Assembly: GCA_037951165.1 (NCBI GenBank)
Contig: JBBDHG010000134.1
Coordinates: 177,501 to 241,500 of the forward strand
Reading direction: 5' to 3'
From: Lophius americanus
Taxonomy: Eukaryota; Chordata; Actinopteri; Lophiiformes; Lophiidae
DNA: 64,000 nt
In this document: piece after piece, positions 12,886-25,116 of the stretch
How positions within the stretch are numbered: position 1 is the stretch's first letter
Layout of the letters: every line of letters begins with the position of its first letter
The notes under the pieces: model-generated
What the model was told of the DNA's origin: nothing
The model's input: only the letters and a program-made list of their open reading frames with translations
The model's database searches: none
Position numbers and translations under genes: made by a program

Positions 12886-13579
12886 CTGAAACAGAGGAGA
12901 AGACAAAGGCATAGGGAGGAAGGTTTAGCTGAAAAAAATGTCCCCCAGGAAAAGTCTTATGCCATTTTTGTGTAACACAGATTTAGCCAGAAACAGAAAA
13001 GTTTTTATTATTTAAGATCTTGTGAAAACCATTGAAAATGTTGTAGTGTGTATCCGAGGTCGTTAGATGGCAGTGAAAGTTTTTAATGTAAACACAAGCA
13101 AAGAAGTGCAGACTCCTCAGCTTATCACAATAGTAATGCATCGACTGTACTGTTTTCTAAAGAGTGCCAATAAACTGCAGTCTGTAGCACAAACAAATTA
13201 AAATAGTTTGGTCAAGCCATTCATCTTATTCTGATCAGGATAAGCAGTTACGGATCATTGGTGAATGGGAAATAAAAATGTGTATTTATCAAGTCAATTA
13301 ATGAATTAATCAATCAATTTAGTTTAAACTGACCATAACCCATGACCATAACCCTTGAGACCGTGGTTCATCTCATTTATATGAATAAAGAAATGCACAT
13401 TATCACCCTACTAGCGTTAAAAGTTGACTGCTTGATACCTAATCCTCAGCAAAATGACAAATTTCTTGGATAACACAATCAGATAAAACCAGTAAGAAAT
13501 AATAGATTGTTATGGTTCATATAAATGAAACGCAAAGCAAACCACAATGTATGACCTAGCATCTATCATCTAGCCATAC

Positions 13580-13614
13580 CTAGTCCTCAATGTGCACTGG
13601 GCACGACTCCTCAT
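13580..13614 (-). CDS. rnf157: Short exon 19 of rnf157, ends in a stop codon
   Basis: A long pyrimidine-rich tract (RNA-sense, about 13615-13700) and a CAG precede 35 nt that continue the phase of exon 18 and read DEESCPVHIED then TAG. The TAG is followed directly by GTATGG, a possible donor. Joined to exon 18, it gives a 661-residue protein with an acidic tail. The strong acceptor and phase agreement argue that this is real; the exon is short, so chance cannot be excluded. Confidence 0.55.
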
Positions 13615-16600
13615 CTGTCCATCCGAAAGAAGGCGAGACAGGGAAGAGGGACAAAGAAAAAGTAGAGAGAGGTAGGGATGAAAGTGACCAGGAAAAGATA
13701 GAAGAGGATGAGAAGGATGATGTAGGGGAAAAAGGGAGAGAAACAGAGAGATAACAGAACACTTTAACGACACAGAAATAGAAAACATCTCACACCATAC
13801 ACCATAAAAGACCAAAGGGGTGATTCAAGGGGAATTGAGGTAGATGTGGGTTTTATAAAGAAGGAAGCTAGAAGACACAGAGCTAAAGGTTGTGAACATT
13901 TCTAATTAAATAACCAAAATTTAAAAAAGGAGGAAATCAGAGACAAATTGTCACCTTTAGCTCTCATCACATGAACCCACTGAATGCTCAGAAGCAGGGA
14001 GGAGGGTCAGGAAAGGACAGGAGGAGGGTTGGATGTCAGAATGAGGTGCAGATGTTTGGCAAAGCGGCTCGGAGCTGGCGGATGCTGAATATGAACTCTG
14101 GGATTGACAAGACTCTCTCACTCATTCATGCTAACAGAAACCACAGCATGCAGAAAGCACTCCTGACACAGCCTCATAAAAAGATGCACTTACACACAGA
14201 GACCCACACCAGGGCTTTGGCTGAAAGGGGAGAGGAGGAAAAGAGTGCGTAGCTAACCGCTACTGAAAAAGTAATGGAGCATCACAACACCAAAGGGTGG
14301 GAATGAAGAGAAGATGGAGGGCTCCAAATCTCCATGCTGGACAAAGGTGATACCAAACCTCCTGTCTGTTTGGCACCTCAAAAGTGCCAATAAAATCTAT
14401 TTTATTTGTTTGTTTTTGCATCAGTGTTTTAGCAAAGCAAGCTAATGTTTCCTAAGTCCTGCACTCTTAGTCTCTGAACCCCATGCCCTCATTTTTCTCT
14501 CTTATCTTCTCATCTTCTCCTCTCCTCTCCTCTTCTCACCCTCACTCCCCTCACTCTTACGCCCAGTAAGCCCAGTCTCTCCTCGGTCCAGGTTTGAGAG
14601 GTTGCCACTCACCGGCGAATCGGCTGTCGGGAGCCTGCTCATTATCCAAACCCAAAGAGGGCGTGTCACAGAGGGCGACGCCCTGATTGTTATTGGCCAA
14701 CTCTGGACACCTGCTCCGCCCACCTGCAAGCGAGGGCAAAGGTCAAACAAGAGCAGCCAGGCACAGCAGGGGTCGGGGAGTGGGACAGGCAGTGAGAGGG
14801 ATGGAATGGGAAAGATGCCAAAGGTTGAAGGGTGAGGTTAGCCATGCTGGAAAGAAATCTATAATAAGAAAATATTATAAAATACTTTCACGATTATGTC
14901 TTAAACAACAGAAATGAAGGATAGATGCATAGATGCGAGATTTATCTTGGTGACAAGTCATTTTTTGCTGCAAACGAAAAATTCTGCTAAAGTTTCAGCG
15001 TGATTCAGTGTATATAGCTGAATTTTTGTGCAGTCACTGTGTTTGGACTTATTTTTAGAGCTACTGCTAATACATACAATATAGGCCCTCGCATCTGACG
15101 GAAACAATGTTATCATCAACTAGTTCTCAAATCAGAAGTACCTAATCAGAGTGTTCACATATAGTTTGTCATTTAACTCTATAAATTTGAATAGTAAATT
15201 GTTTACAGAGCAAAACAGGCTGCTCATTAAGCAATCACAGCCTGCCATAGTCTTTCATTCTTCCTCAATATAACAATCAAGGAGACCTCTACCATTCCTG
15301 TACAAGAAATTGCATTCAGCCTTTTTTGATTCATACATTAATTGCAGGTGAATTGTTTAGTTACTTCCAAAGTGAAGCATGACGTAAAAAACTGCGATTA
15401 CTAAACATATTGAATATAGCTACAGTTTGAAAAAGTACTCTCAGGCATGCTCCGTCTTTGTCTGAGGCGATTTAGTCGTTATATTTGGCTGGCCTCATTT
15501 ATGCAATGGCCCATCAGTGTACCACCAGTTCATTCCTGCTGATCTTATAAGTGCTCCCTCCCCCTCCCTTCACCACCCAGATTCACCCTTTGTCAACCTC
15601 TTCAGCCTCTTGAACTTAAAGGTGGCAAATACACCATATGCCATAACATTATAACCACACTCAGGTGGTTCACTGTTTTCAGAATAACAATAATGACATT
15701 GTTCCAATGGCCCCTTCTCTTTATGAGTGGGGACAGGGGAAAATTCCTGGTCTGCAGTGGTTAGTACCATTCAAAGTTTCGTGATTGAACTGGTGAACTT
15801 GGTGCATGGTCATGGGTGCCATGGTAAATGCGGAGAACTACAGAATATGGTAACTTATAAATGTAATTTCCAGCCTGGACAGGATAAGCACTTGATAATG
15901 AATGAATTAATTTAACAGGACAATACACTTTTGAGATCCTCTCACTATGCAAATAAGTATTATCTGTCATCAATATTCAACGTCGAATAATGTTATTTTC
16001 TATTGTGCATACTTAAAAAGAGCCACATTTACAAATTTCCTGCGTTAATTACGAGACTCACTCTCCAACTACACAAAAAATATCGATGTTCTACCTGAAA
16101 CAGTTTCTCAGGATGTCCTGTTCACATGAAAAACACAATGTGAAAAAATGTTCGAATCAAGAACCTTACTCCAGTGAAATAGGTAATCGTCGCTAATTTT
16201 TCAACTCAATTTATTACAATACATAATAAAGCTCCGTTTGCAAAACTATGCAGCAACAGAAAATGTTGAATGAAGGACCATAACTCCACTAAAAATAGTT
16301 ATTCCCGGCAGTGATTTAGGAACTCATTCTACAACAGTGGATAATTATAGTGATTATTATCTACTGTAGTAGACCCTCTACTCCCACTTTCTGCTCTGAT
16401 TCAGCCACCAGGACAAGGTTCCCTTTCCCTCATAGACTAAGATCAACCAGATATCTAAGATAATTTGTTCCCTCAGACGGTATGACACTAACTCTAACAA
16501 TGAGATCTAGTGCTGTTATATCTGTATTTCCTTGAGCTAGCTAATGTATGTTATACATACATTATGTCACAGTGTGTACTGGCCGTATTGACTACTGTTT

Positions 16601-19600
16601 GCTAATCCCCCAATGTTTTCCCATTGGGAACATTAATTATTATCCAATCCAATTTCTGCCATTACCAGCATGGCCAGATGACAGAGAGCGACGTGTTTGA
16701 TATGTAAAAGTACCTCATGCATGCAGGAAGCCTGTGTGTGCGCAGCAAGTGTGTGTGCTAATGAGGAGAAACTGGCGCAGCTGACAGGATGATTGGAAGC
16801 TCAGCACAGAGACACAGACAGGACACACAGACAAACAGGAGCTGTCGGCAGCGCTGGGTCAGCTGCACAAACAGGTGCGTGCAAACACAGATCCGACAGC
16901 GCGTGTGCACATTCACAGTCTGTCAGGCAGCGGAGGACAGCTTCTCTCCCGATAAGCTGAAAGGTCATTCGGTAAGTTGCAGGTATCCGGAGATCGTTTC
17001 AGTCCGTCCCAACGAGTCCAAACACGCACAAACACACACATTCCATAGAGAAACTAATTTACATGTACAAGCTGAGGAAGGTGACCTTGTGGTTTTTGCT
17101 TCAAGCCCTTCTGTTCTCTGACTCACACCACAAACCTTTCTGTAACACTCCATCATTCACTGCCGCTCACACACACACACACTAACACATAGATGGAGGA
17201 TGAAGAGATTTGCGCATCATAATGCAGCAGATAATAATATTAAATGCACCATGCACAAGAAAACTCATACACATATATACAGTAATGCATACAGACATGT
17301 GCACACAAATATTTGTAGAGATGCGTATCATGCAAATGCAAGCCAGAAGCCTGGTGTGAAGCAGAACCTCTGATAAACAACACACAATTCTGTTTGGGCT
17401 CATTTCCTGTTGTTAGTGGCATGATGCTTAAGCCAAATGGAATTAGTCGCCATTTGTGATTAATTGCTTGATTTCCGGTCATTAAATTCACCAATAAAAA
17501 TAATTTAAAAATGGGGAAGGCACATAAATAAGAGACACTTAAGCTGCCAGATCAGTCAGCGGTATTCTCTAAATGGATCAAGCTGATGTCTGATTGGTCT
17601 AAAATTTTAGTGGTAGAAAAAATGTCCACTTCACGCAGTGGCGTGAAGTGGACATTTTTGCATCTGATCTAGAGTCATTTAAATTAATGTTGCTTCACAT
17701 AGTAGTTTATGGCCACTTGTGGGCCGTGTAAATACATTGATATCTGGATGAGATTGTAACTTTTTGGCAGAGAGTTGCTTAATTCCATTTCCAGTATCAG
17801 TGTAATTCATTTAGAGTCATGCTTGTGCCAATTTTGCAAATTGCGGTCCAATATTTTCTCTTTTTTATCTGTTCTTGGTCCCTAACGACTTTTGAGGAAA
17901 CTAGTTAACTTTTGACTTTAACTAGTTAAATATCAGTATAAGTACACCAACATATTGCTGACTTCTGAGAGACTTCTAATGGATATCTAGAGCTTTAACA
18001 CTGAAAACAGCTTCCTGCTTTGGGCAAAAATATCAGGGAAAGTAATGGGTGGCCTTGGCAATTGCTTCGCAAGGGGCACCGTCAAAAAATATTTTTTAAT
18101 AAAAATATAATTAAAAATATATATTTCTAAAGTCTTTTGGAAATTGAATGGGTTTTTTATAGCAAAATATGGAGGCAAATCCAGTAGATCACGTCGCGTC
18201 ATAAGGTTAGTCAAGTTGTTACAACGGCAGACATCCATGTAGGGGACCAGGGTTCAAATGAAGATGATGTAGTTGCAGCATTTTATCTACGAATTTTTCG
18301 AATAAGGTTTCCTGTTGATAGTAAGTCACAATCACTCCCCTCTCTCTCAGTATATCTTCTTTTTATCTCTGTGTATGTTTGTGTTTGTGCATCTGTGGGT
18401 ATTGGATATCTGAGGGATGCAAACTAAACACATTTTTAAATAGATTTTAGACTGAGCACGATTCAAGATTTTGCAGACTTTGAAAGGGTGCCGTGAAACA
18501 AAAATGGTGCATGGGGGGGTTCCCAACTACTAGTGACTCTGTTCTTGTTGCAAAACAGAAGCAGGTAGGATCACAGTGTTCAATCAGATATGAGCAGCTA
18601 GCATTGGCTGCAATCAGCCCTGTATTGTCACCACTAAAAAAGATGAAAGTGGGAAATTATGTGACTAGAGCGGATAAATTATGTGACTAGAGCGGATAAA
18701 TTATGTCAGGATTTAGATTTTTCAGGTTCTGATGCACACACATTGTATGAGATACCATTCACTTCAGTTCAGATACTGCATGTTGAGGTTGTTCTAGGCA
18801 CCACTGCATGTATTTTGAAAGGGACGGCCCCATCTAGAGGACAGTATTTATTACTTATTCCCTTTATTTTGAAAATGTTGTCACTCAGGGTATGTGTCTA
18901 GGCAGAATGTATTACTCTGTCCATAATATATACTTCATATGAAGTGTCTTTTCACATGGCCTGAGAGCAACAAATGTACAGGGAGTGAGTATACACGGAT
19001 GAACAGTGAGGTATGGTTGACATATTTACCTTTCCCATTCGACGGTGATGAGCAGTCCTCTTCAGTAACATCATTTCCCTGGAAAATAATGAAAAACATT
19101 TTTTTGTAAAAGTTTAGAATTGTCGTATAAATATACAAAACCGGCATTATTCACACACCTCTGAGTCTTGCTCCTCAACAGTCACTGAGTAGTTGTGGTC
19201 CTTTGGCTCCAGGAAGAACTCCTGCATGAGATTAAAAGACAATCAAAAATCGAATGAGGAGTTGATATGTTTATGAAGCCTCTTCCTTCCTTCAATCCGT
19301 GGATTGCACACCCCGTCCTGTTGCGACGGTCCTCTGCTCTCCATGGGGATGTCCTGGTTCTCCTCACGATCCACGTCTCCACCATCCTCGCCATCAGGCT
19401 CGCCTTCAGCCCCGGCCAGGTAGGACCCTGACATGGAGGACATGGTGTCAGTGCTGATGTGGGAGTGCTGCGAGTGGGACGAGGCCATGGACATCACTGA
19501 CTGGACCAGGCTGCTGCTCACTGGGTCTGGCAGACAGACGGAGACACACATCAGGGATCTATTCTGGGTCGGAGGCTTTCTTTTTAGTTGCCAGATGAGA

Positions 19601-22600
19601 TTTCAACAATTAATTTTAAAAAAATTATTCCCTACTGTAACAAAATTACCAACAGCAGAAAACACAACCAGTAGATTCTTGTCCTTTATTCATATTTTTT
19701 GGAAAAGCATTTATGTAACTGTGGAGGCATAGCGAGTTGTCCACTAATTGGAAAGTGAATGTATGAGAAGAAAAAGCATGGAATGCTTTCAGCCAGGAAC
19801 ACTGCAGTCCTGTAGAGCACATACCATACCAGGCCAAATCTGGGCCTCACAACAATTATATCCAGGCCATGAGACAATGGCCGTTTCTCAATACTCAAGT
19901 CTGCATATTGAGAAAGGGCCAAATTCTAATTTCTATAATAACCGGCCCGTTGTAGTTTCCATCAAGAGTGCAAAAAGGCCAGCTCTCTCCTCCCCGCTCA
20001 TCTCTAGTCAGATATCATATATTAGGTGAATCCTTAGAAGAGAAACTACAGAGCCCGGACGGGGATATGGATGAGATTTTTTTTTTTAAACGCTAAGTAT
20101 GAAACGTATAAGTAGTAGTAGCGTATGCGTATTGGTAATTAGAATGCACTGGCGAGTTTGTTCACGTCCAACAAACGTATGTCAGTGTTGTTGCATTAAA
20201 AACAATAAAACATGAAATTGCTTACATTTAATCTGAAATACTTCTGGAGGCCATTCATGCACCTTAATGTCTTCTGTAAATGATACTTACAGTCTGCAGT
20301 TACTGCTTTATGTTGCAGAAGACAGAAACGGCAAAATAAGCCCAGTCAGTTATTTAAAATACCTTTATGTTGATATTGTTAATTAGAAACAGAATTATGT
20401 TGGATGTAACTTGAGAAATTTAGCTTTCTGGCCGTTATTAATGCCTGTGAATAAAAACTTTCATTGAAAATGATCCCGTGAAACACTGCTGACAGAGAGG
20501 ATCACATGAACAGGAATTATGCTTATGTATTTTGAATTTTATCTGTAATATCACAATTTTTTATTCCCTTGCTTTGTTCAGAATTCTATAAAATTACTAA
20601 ATAAAACAAGAATAAATTGTTATAATACCTCAGATTAAACATGGCCAATTTGAGTGATGTCCCGCCCCCAATGTGGAATCAGTTCTAAATTTTGGCACCC
20701 CTGTTGCAGAGCATACGGACATCTTATATGGCGGCTTCCGACAGCAGTGTATGATATTTGGGTGAATGAAGCATATGTTGTTAAGTACTTAGAGTACTTT
20801 TTAATGTAGTGCTTTATAATTACAAATATAGTATTTATTATTTTTTATAAATATGAACTTAATTTTTATTATATTATTTTGAACCCGATTTCATTGCTAT
20901 TTATTATTCATTCTTGATATGCTTTTATTATATTTTATTGTTTATCTCTTTTACTTTTTATTTGTTTTACTCTATTAGCTCTTCATCTATTTATAAGCAC
21001 TTTGTGCAATTTGTGATTTTGTCAATATTATTTTATTACTAGCTGTGATAGTATTATTTTATTAAGTTTTTTCCTCGTTTCCGCTGTTTATCAATCACTT
21101 AAGCTCGCATTCAATTGAACATTTTGTTTTGAAATTTGCTATATACATAAAGTTTAATTGAATGATTTGATGAGTTGGTGGAGTTAGAACCACCAAGACC
21201 ATGTGACAATTGGAGGAAAAGAAGGGGAAAATTTCCATGTCTCTGAACTAAGCATGGAGCGGGAACCTGGCACTGATTGACGTAATTTAGCCCAAATCTG
21301 TGCTGTGCAAGTGCTGAAATATGCCAACCAGTAATTGAACGTGTCGATGCATTCTGGGGTACGTCACCTGATAATCTTAAATAGAAAGTATGTAAGTGTA
21401 AAGCTCAAAGTTTCAAAAGGCATAAGTAGCTATCACAGTTCAGTTCAATCTATATATAAAGACTGGTGAAGATAGTACGTATAGTTTATGAGATATGCTC
21501 CGTATAAAACAACAAGCCCTCGGTCATTATATGTCAAGGGATGAGGGAAAAAAGTCAAAACTACTTGCAAATTGTCAAACACAATACTTAAAATATTATA
21601 AGAGAGAGAGAGGAGGAGAGAGAGCGAAGAGAGGGAGACAGGCTGATTTACGAGGGGAAAAGCTTTGTGCCAGTGTGAGAAAACACTACAAATAAAAGAG
21701 AGAGAATGAATCCAGAAGAAAACCCCACTGATGCAAATGGGATAAAGATGAATCCAACAAACTACACTGTTCTTCTTCCAAAACTAGATTCTCAATTTCA
21801 GGTGTGGTAGTGTTTGGATTCAGAGAACATGATGACAAACTTGCATTGCAAGTAGTATTTTGACACAGAAGCAGCACCTGAAGGCAATATACAAATGTAT
21901 GCAATATTGTACCAGATAGTCCTTAAATTTAAATAGACTATGCTAATAGTCTGTACAGCCTTTTTGGTGCCATTCATCTCAGGACGCGTTGTTGCCTCTG
22001 TCCTCTGCTTTTTGTGACCGAGTTTGATGCACAGCCAGAGAAAGAGACATCACGAGGTATACAAGAGCAGTGTATTAATAATCTACAACTCTTTATATGG
22101 TGTGTAGCATGTACATATGTTTGGGCGCCAGCAAATTAATGATGCGCACAAATTTACCCTGGAATGTTAGAAATAAAAACTCAAATGATCGTGAAGGTTT
22201 GTTGAAACAGGAAAGTTTATATTTCAGCTTTTGGTGAACATTTTTGGTACATTAAACCTAAAGTTTAAGAGTTTGGACTAGTAAACAATACCTCTAATGG
22301 AGGTTCGTGGACCCCTACAGGTACTTTGGGTTACTGCAAGGGGTACATGAGATTTTTTTATATGTTGTTTTGAAAAATCATTCATCATAATTGCTCAAAT
22401 AAAAATGAAAATGTAATTATAAGTGTAACTAGACCAAATTTTATATCCACTTTTCTTATTATAAATAGAATCAATTTCCTTAAACTGAGCAGCTTGAAGT
22501 AACACAAAGTCAGTGCAGTCTAATTCTTAGTGCCTGACCAAAAATAATTGGTTTCTAAAGAATTTGGTGATGGACTGTTTACTTTTCAAATATAGTCAGT

Positions 22601-24352
22601 GCTCAGATTGTTGTTTAAAAATTCAGACAATTACGGCACAGCACTGCTTTGTACATCTTTTTCAATCTTACCAAATATAAGCTAAAACGAACAAATGAGG
22701 TGTATTAACGAAAAAAGTCAAAGAACTACTGCTCTAACACAAGGACTTTAAACTTACTTTCAACTAAGTTCTATCCAGGTCATCTCCTGAATTAAATCTA
22801 AAGGAGATCGTTTCTCGTAGTTCACTGAACAGTTCTAAAGCTCGGAGCGTCCGAAGTTTGATTTAATTCACTCCAGCCCTCCATCAGCAACAACAATGGA
22901 AGCCTGACCACACAAGCACAGCTTCGCAAAATTATTTGAAGTTAGTATTTCATTCCAGCCGCAAAAACAGGCCGTTGTTCCCACTTTGTTCCGACGCCAT
23001 ACATTTTTGATAAAATCTGATCCGGAAGGAACAATATTAAACGCTGAAGTGGCTCCAGCCTGTGATTTATTTATGTTGAAATGCTCCACGTGCCGCGTGT
23101 AGCGCTTTGCTTTCAGGTCTTTTGCAAAATGTCAGCTACGGAACACCACAGTTGGAACGTACAAAAATCATTAATGGACTCCAATGCTTAATCTGACTTG
23201 TTACATTCATTCAATTAAGAGGCTGCAATAAGGAGAAGCAAACAGCAAATAAGCTGCCACCACATATTGACGGAAGATAAGAGAAACTGCATTAACAACA
23301 GGATAATACAAGTTAATTGTATTTCACACAGCTTAATTAATCTCTAAAATAGTTATATAAAAACGGGTCGCAGCAAGCTGCCGAAGTGACCGATTCTTAT
23401 TAAACACATGGGACTTTACTGATTTGCTTGTTTGCGCTGTGAAATCTAAAGGGTACCAAAATGTACTACACAGACTGATACTAGTTTATTCTACATATGT
23501 CACCAAAATGCTGGACATTTTGGAGATTGGGGACTTTTCGGGAATATGTACCCTTGTTGTAGGGTACATTCCCGAACACACACAGATGTTTAAACATCTG
23601 TGTGTGTTCGGGAATTCATCTCCCGAACACAGGTAATAAGGTAACCCACACAGATGTTTAAACATCTGTGTGGGTTACCTTATTACCTTATTACCTTTGG
23701 ATATTAAACATTGGATATTTCTCAATCGTGAGGACATTTGGGCCACGCCCTCCTTCAGAGGATTAATTAAAGGCCAATACGTGGTTGTGAGGCTAAGATT
23801 AGGTTAACTGTAGGGAGACTGCAGTGTGGGGGGGACAAGTTGTGAGGGACTCCATATCTCATGGAATGTGAGGGATTCACATTCTATATCTCATGGGGAT
23901 ACTGAGGTAAACCCTAGGGGATACAACCCAGCAACCCCCGGGATGAGCTGGAGACTGTTGCCGGGTGACGAAAGGAAAAGATTATCTTGCTTGGCCTGCT
24001 GCCACTGATGGTTAAGGTTAGAGATAGGGGCTATGAATGCAATATGTCAACTTGAGTCCTCACCAATATAAGAAGACAGATACATCTGTGTGTGTTTGTG
24101 TACCTTCAGGGGAGGTGATGGTGGAGGAGAGCGGGGTCCCGGTGCAGGATGACTGGTCGATGGCTCCAGACGAGGAGAGAGTCAGATTTTCGCTGTCTGG
24201 AGTCACGCCGCTCTGCAAAAAGCAAGAACAAGAATAAGAGAGATGCTCACAACACTAAATTATCGTCAAAGCACAAACACAAAACAAATGTACAGAAACC
24301 CACATGAGATATCTGACACTGAGTTAAGCAAAAACGCATTTTTCCCTTCACA

Positions 24353-24394
<42 letters not shown>

Positions 24395-25058
24395 CCTGCT
24401 GATCCACAGTGGGTTTGTGGCGACAGGCTTCTGATTCACTGCAAGACTTCTCATCTTCCTCCTCGGGAAGCACAGAGGAATTCTGGGAAAGTGACCTGAA
24501 ATAAACAACACAATGAACGAGCTCCACAGAAAAACAGCAGGAGTGGGTTTGATCTACCTTTACCAGTCAGACAAAACAAAACAATACTGACTTTAGACAC
24601 GATAAAAGCATATGAACACAGTAAGATGTGGATTTAAGATGTTTTTGTATATTTGAATAGTGGGTAGTAACTGTGCGTTATTGTTTGATGTTTTAATTTC
24701 TTGAAGAGTTTACTAATTTGTAACGTTTTAAAATAGTGATACAAAAATGTGACTGCAAACACAGGCATAGATTTAATCTTTTGCCCCATAACAATATATT
24801 TACATATCTGAAAAGATCTTGGCATTTTAACTCCAGTAAAATTCTTACAGAGCTTTAGAATTTGTGATCTATTATTATACTTATTATACTAAACTTTACA
24901 CATCAATATTGATACAATATTTTCTGCCGAGTTGACTGACATCATGATGTGTTTATTCGTCCTCCTAAAAATCAATTCGACACCTGCAGCTAAATCTGAG
25001 CAATGCTGCTGGAGTGAGTCCTCACTAGACCAGGGTCATATCAGTCCAGTTCGTCCAG

Positions 25059-25116
<58 letters not shown>

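Larger units (their letters stand above)
14724..19029 (-). other. Large rnf157 intron (exon 17 to 18)
   Basis: About 4.3 kb between GNDVTEED and the CPELANNNQG exon. It contains a decayed repeat with a CATAACATTATAACCAC motif near 15640, a 19-bp hairpin at 17618-17659 and a 22-bp tandem duplication near 18657-18705. No extra coding exon was found. Confidence 0.7.

Noticed and set aside
16789..17121. 110-codon plus-strand open frame
   Set aside because: It lies in an rnf157 intron, reads as simple Thr/Gln/His-rich sequence from CA-rich DNA, and has no homologue that I recognise.
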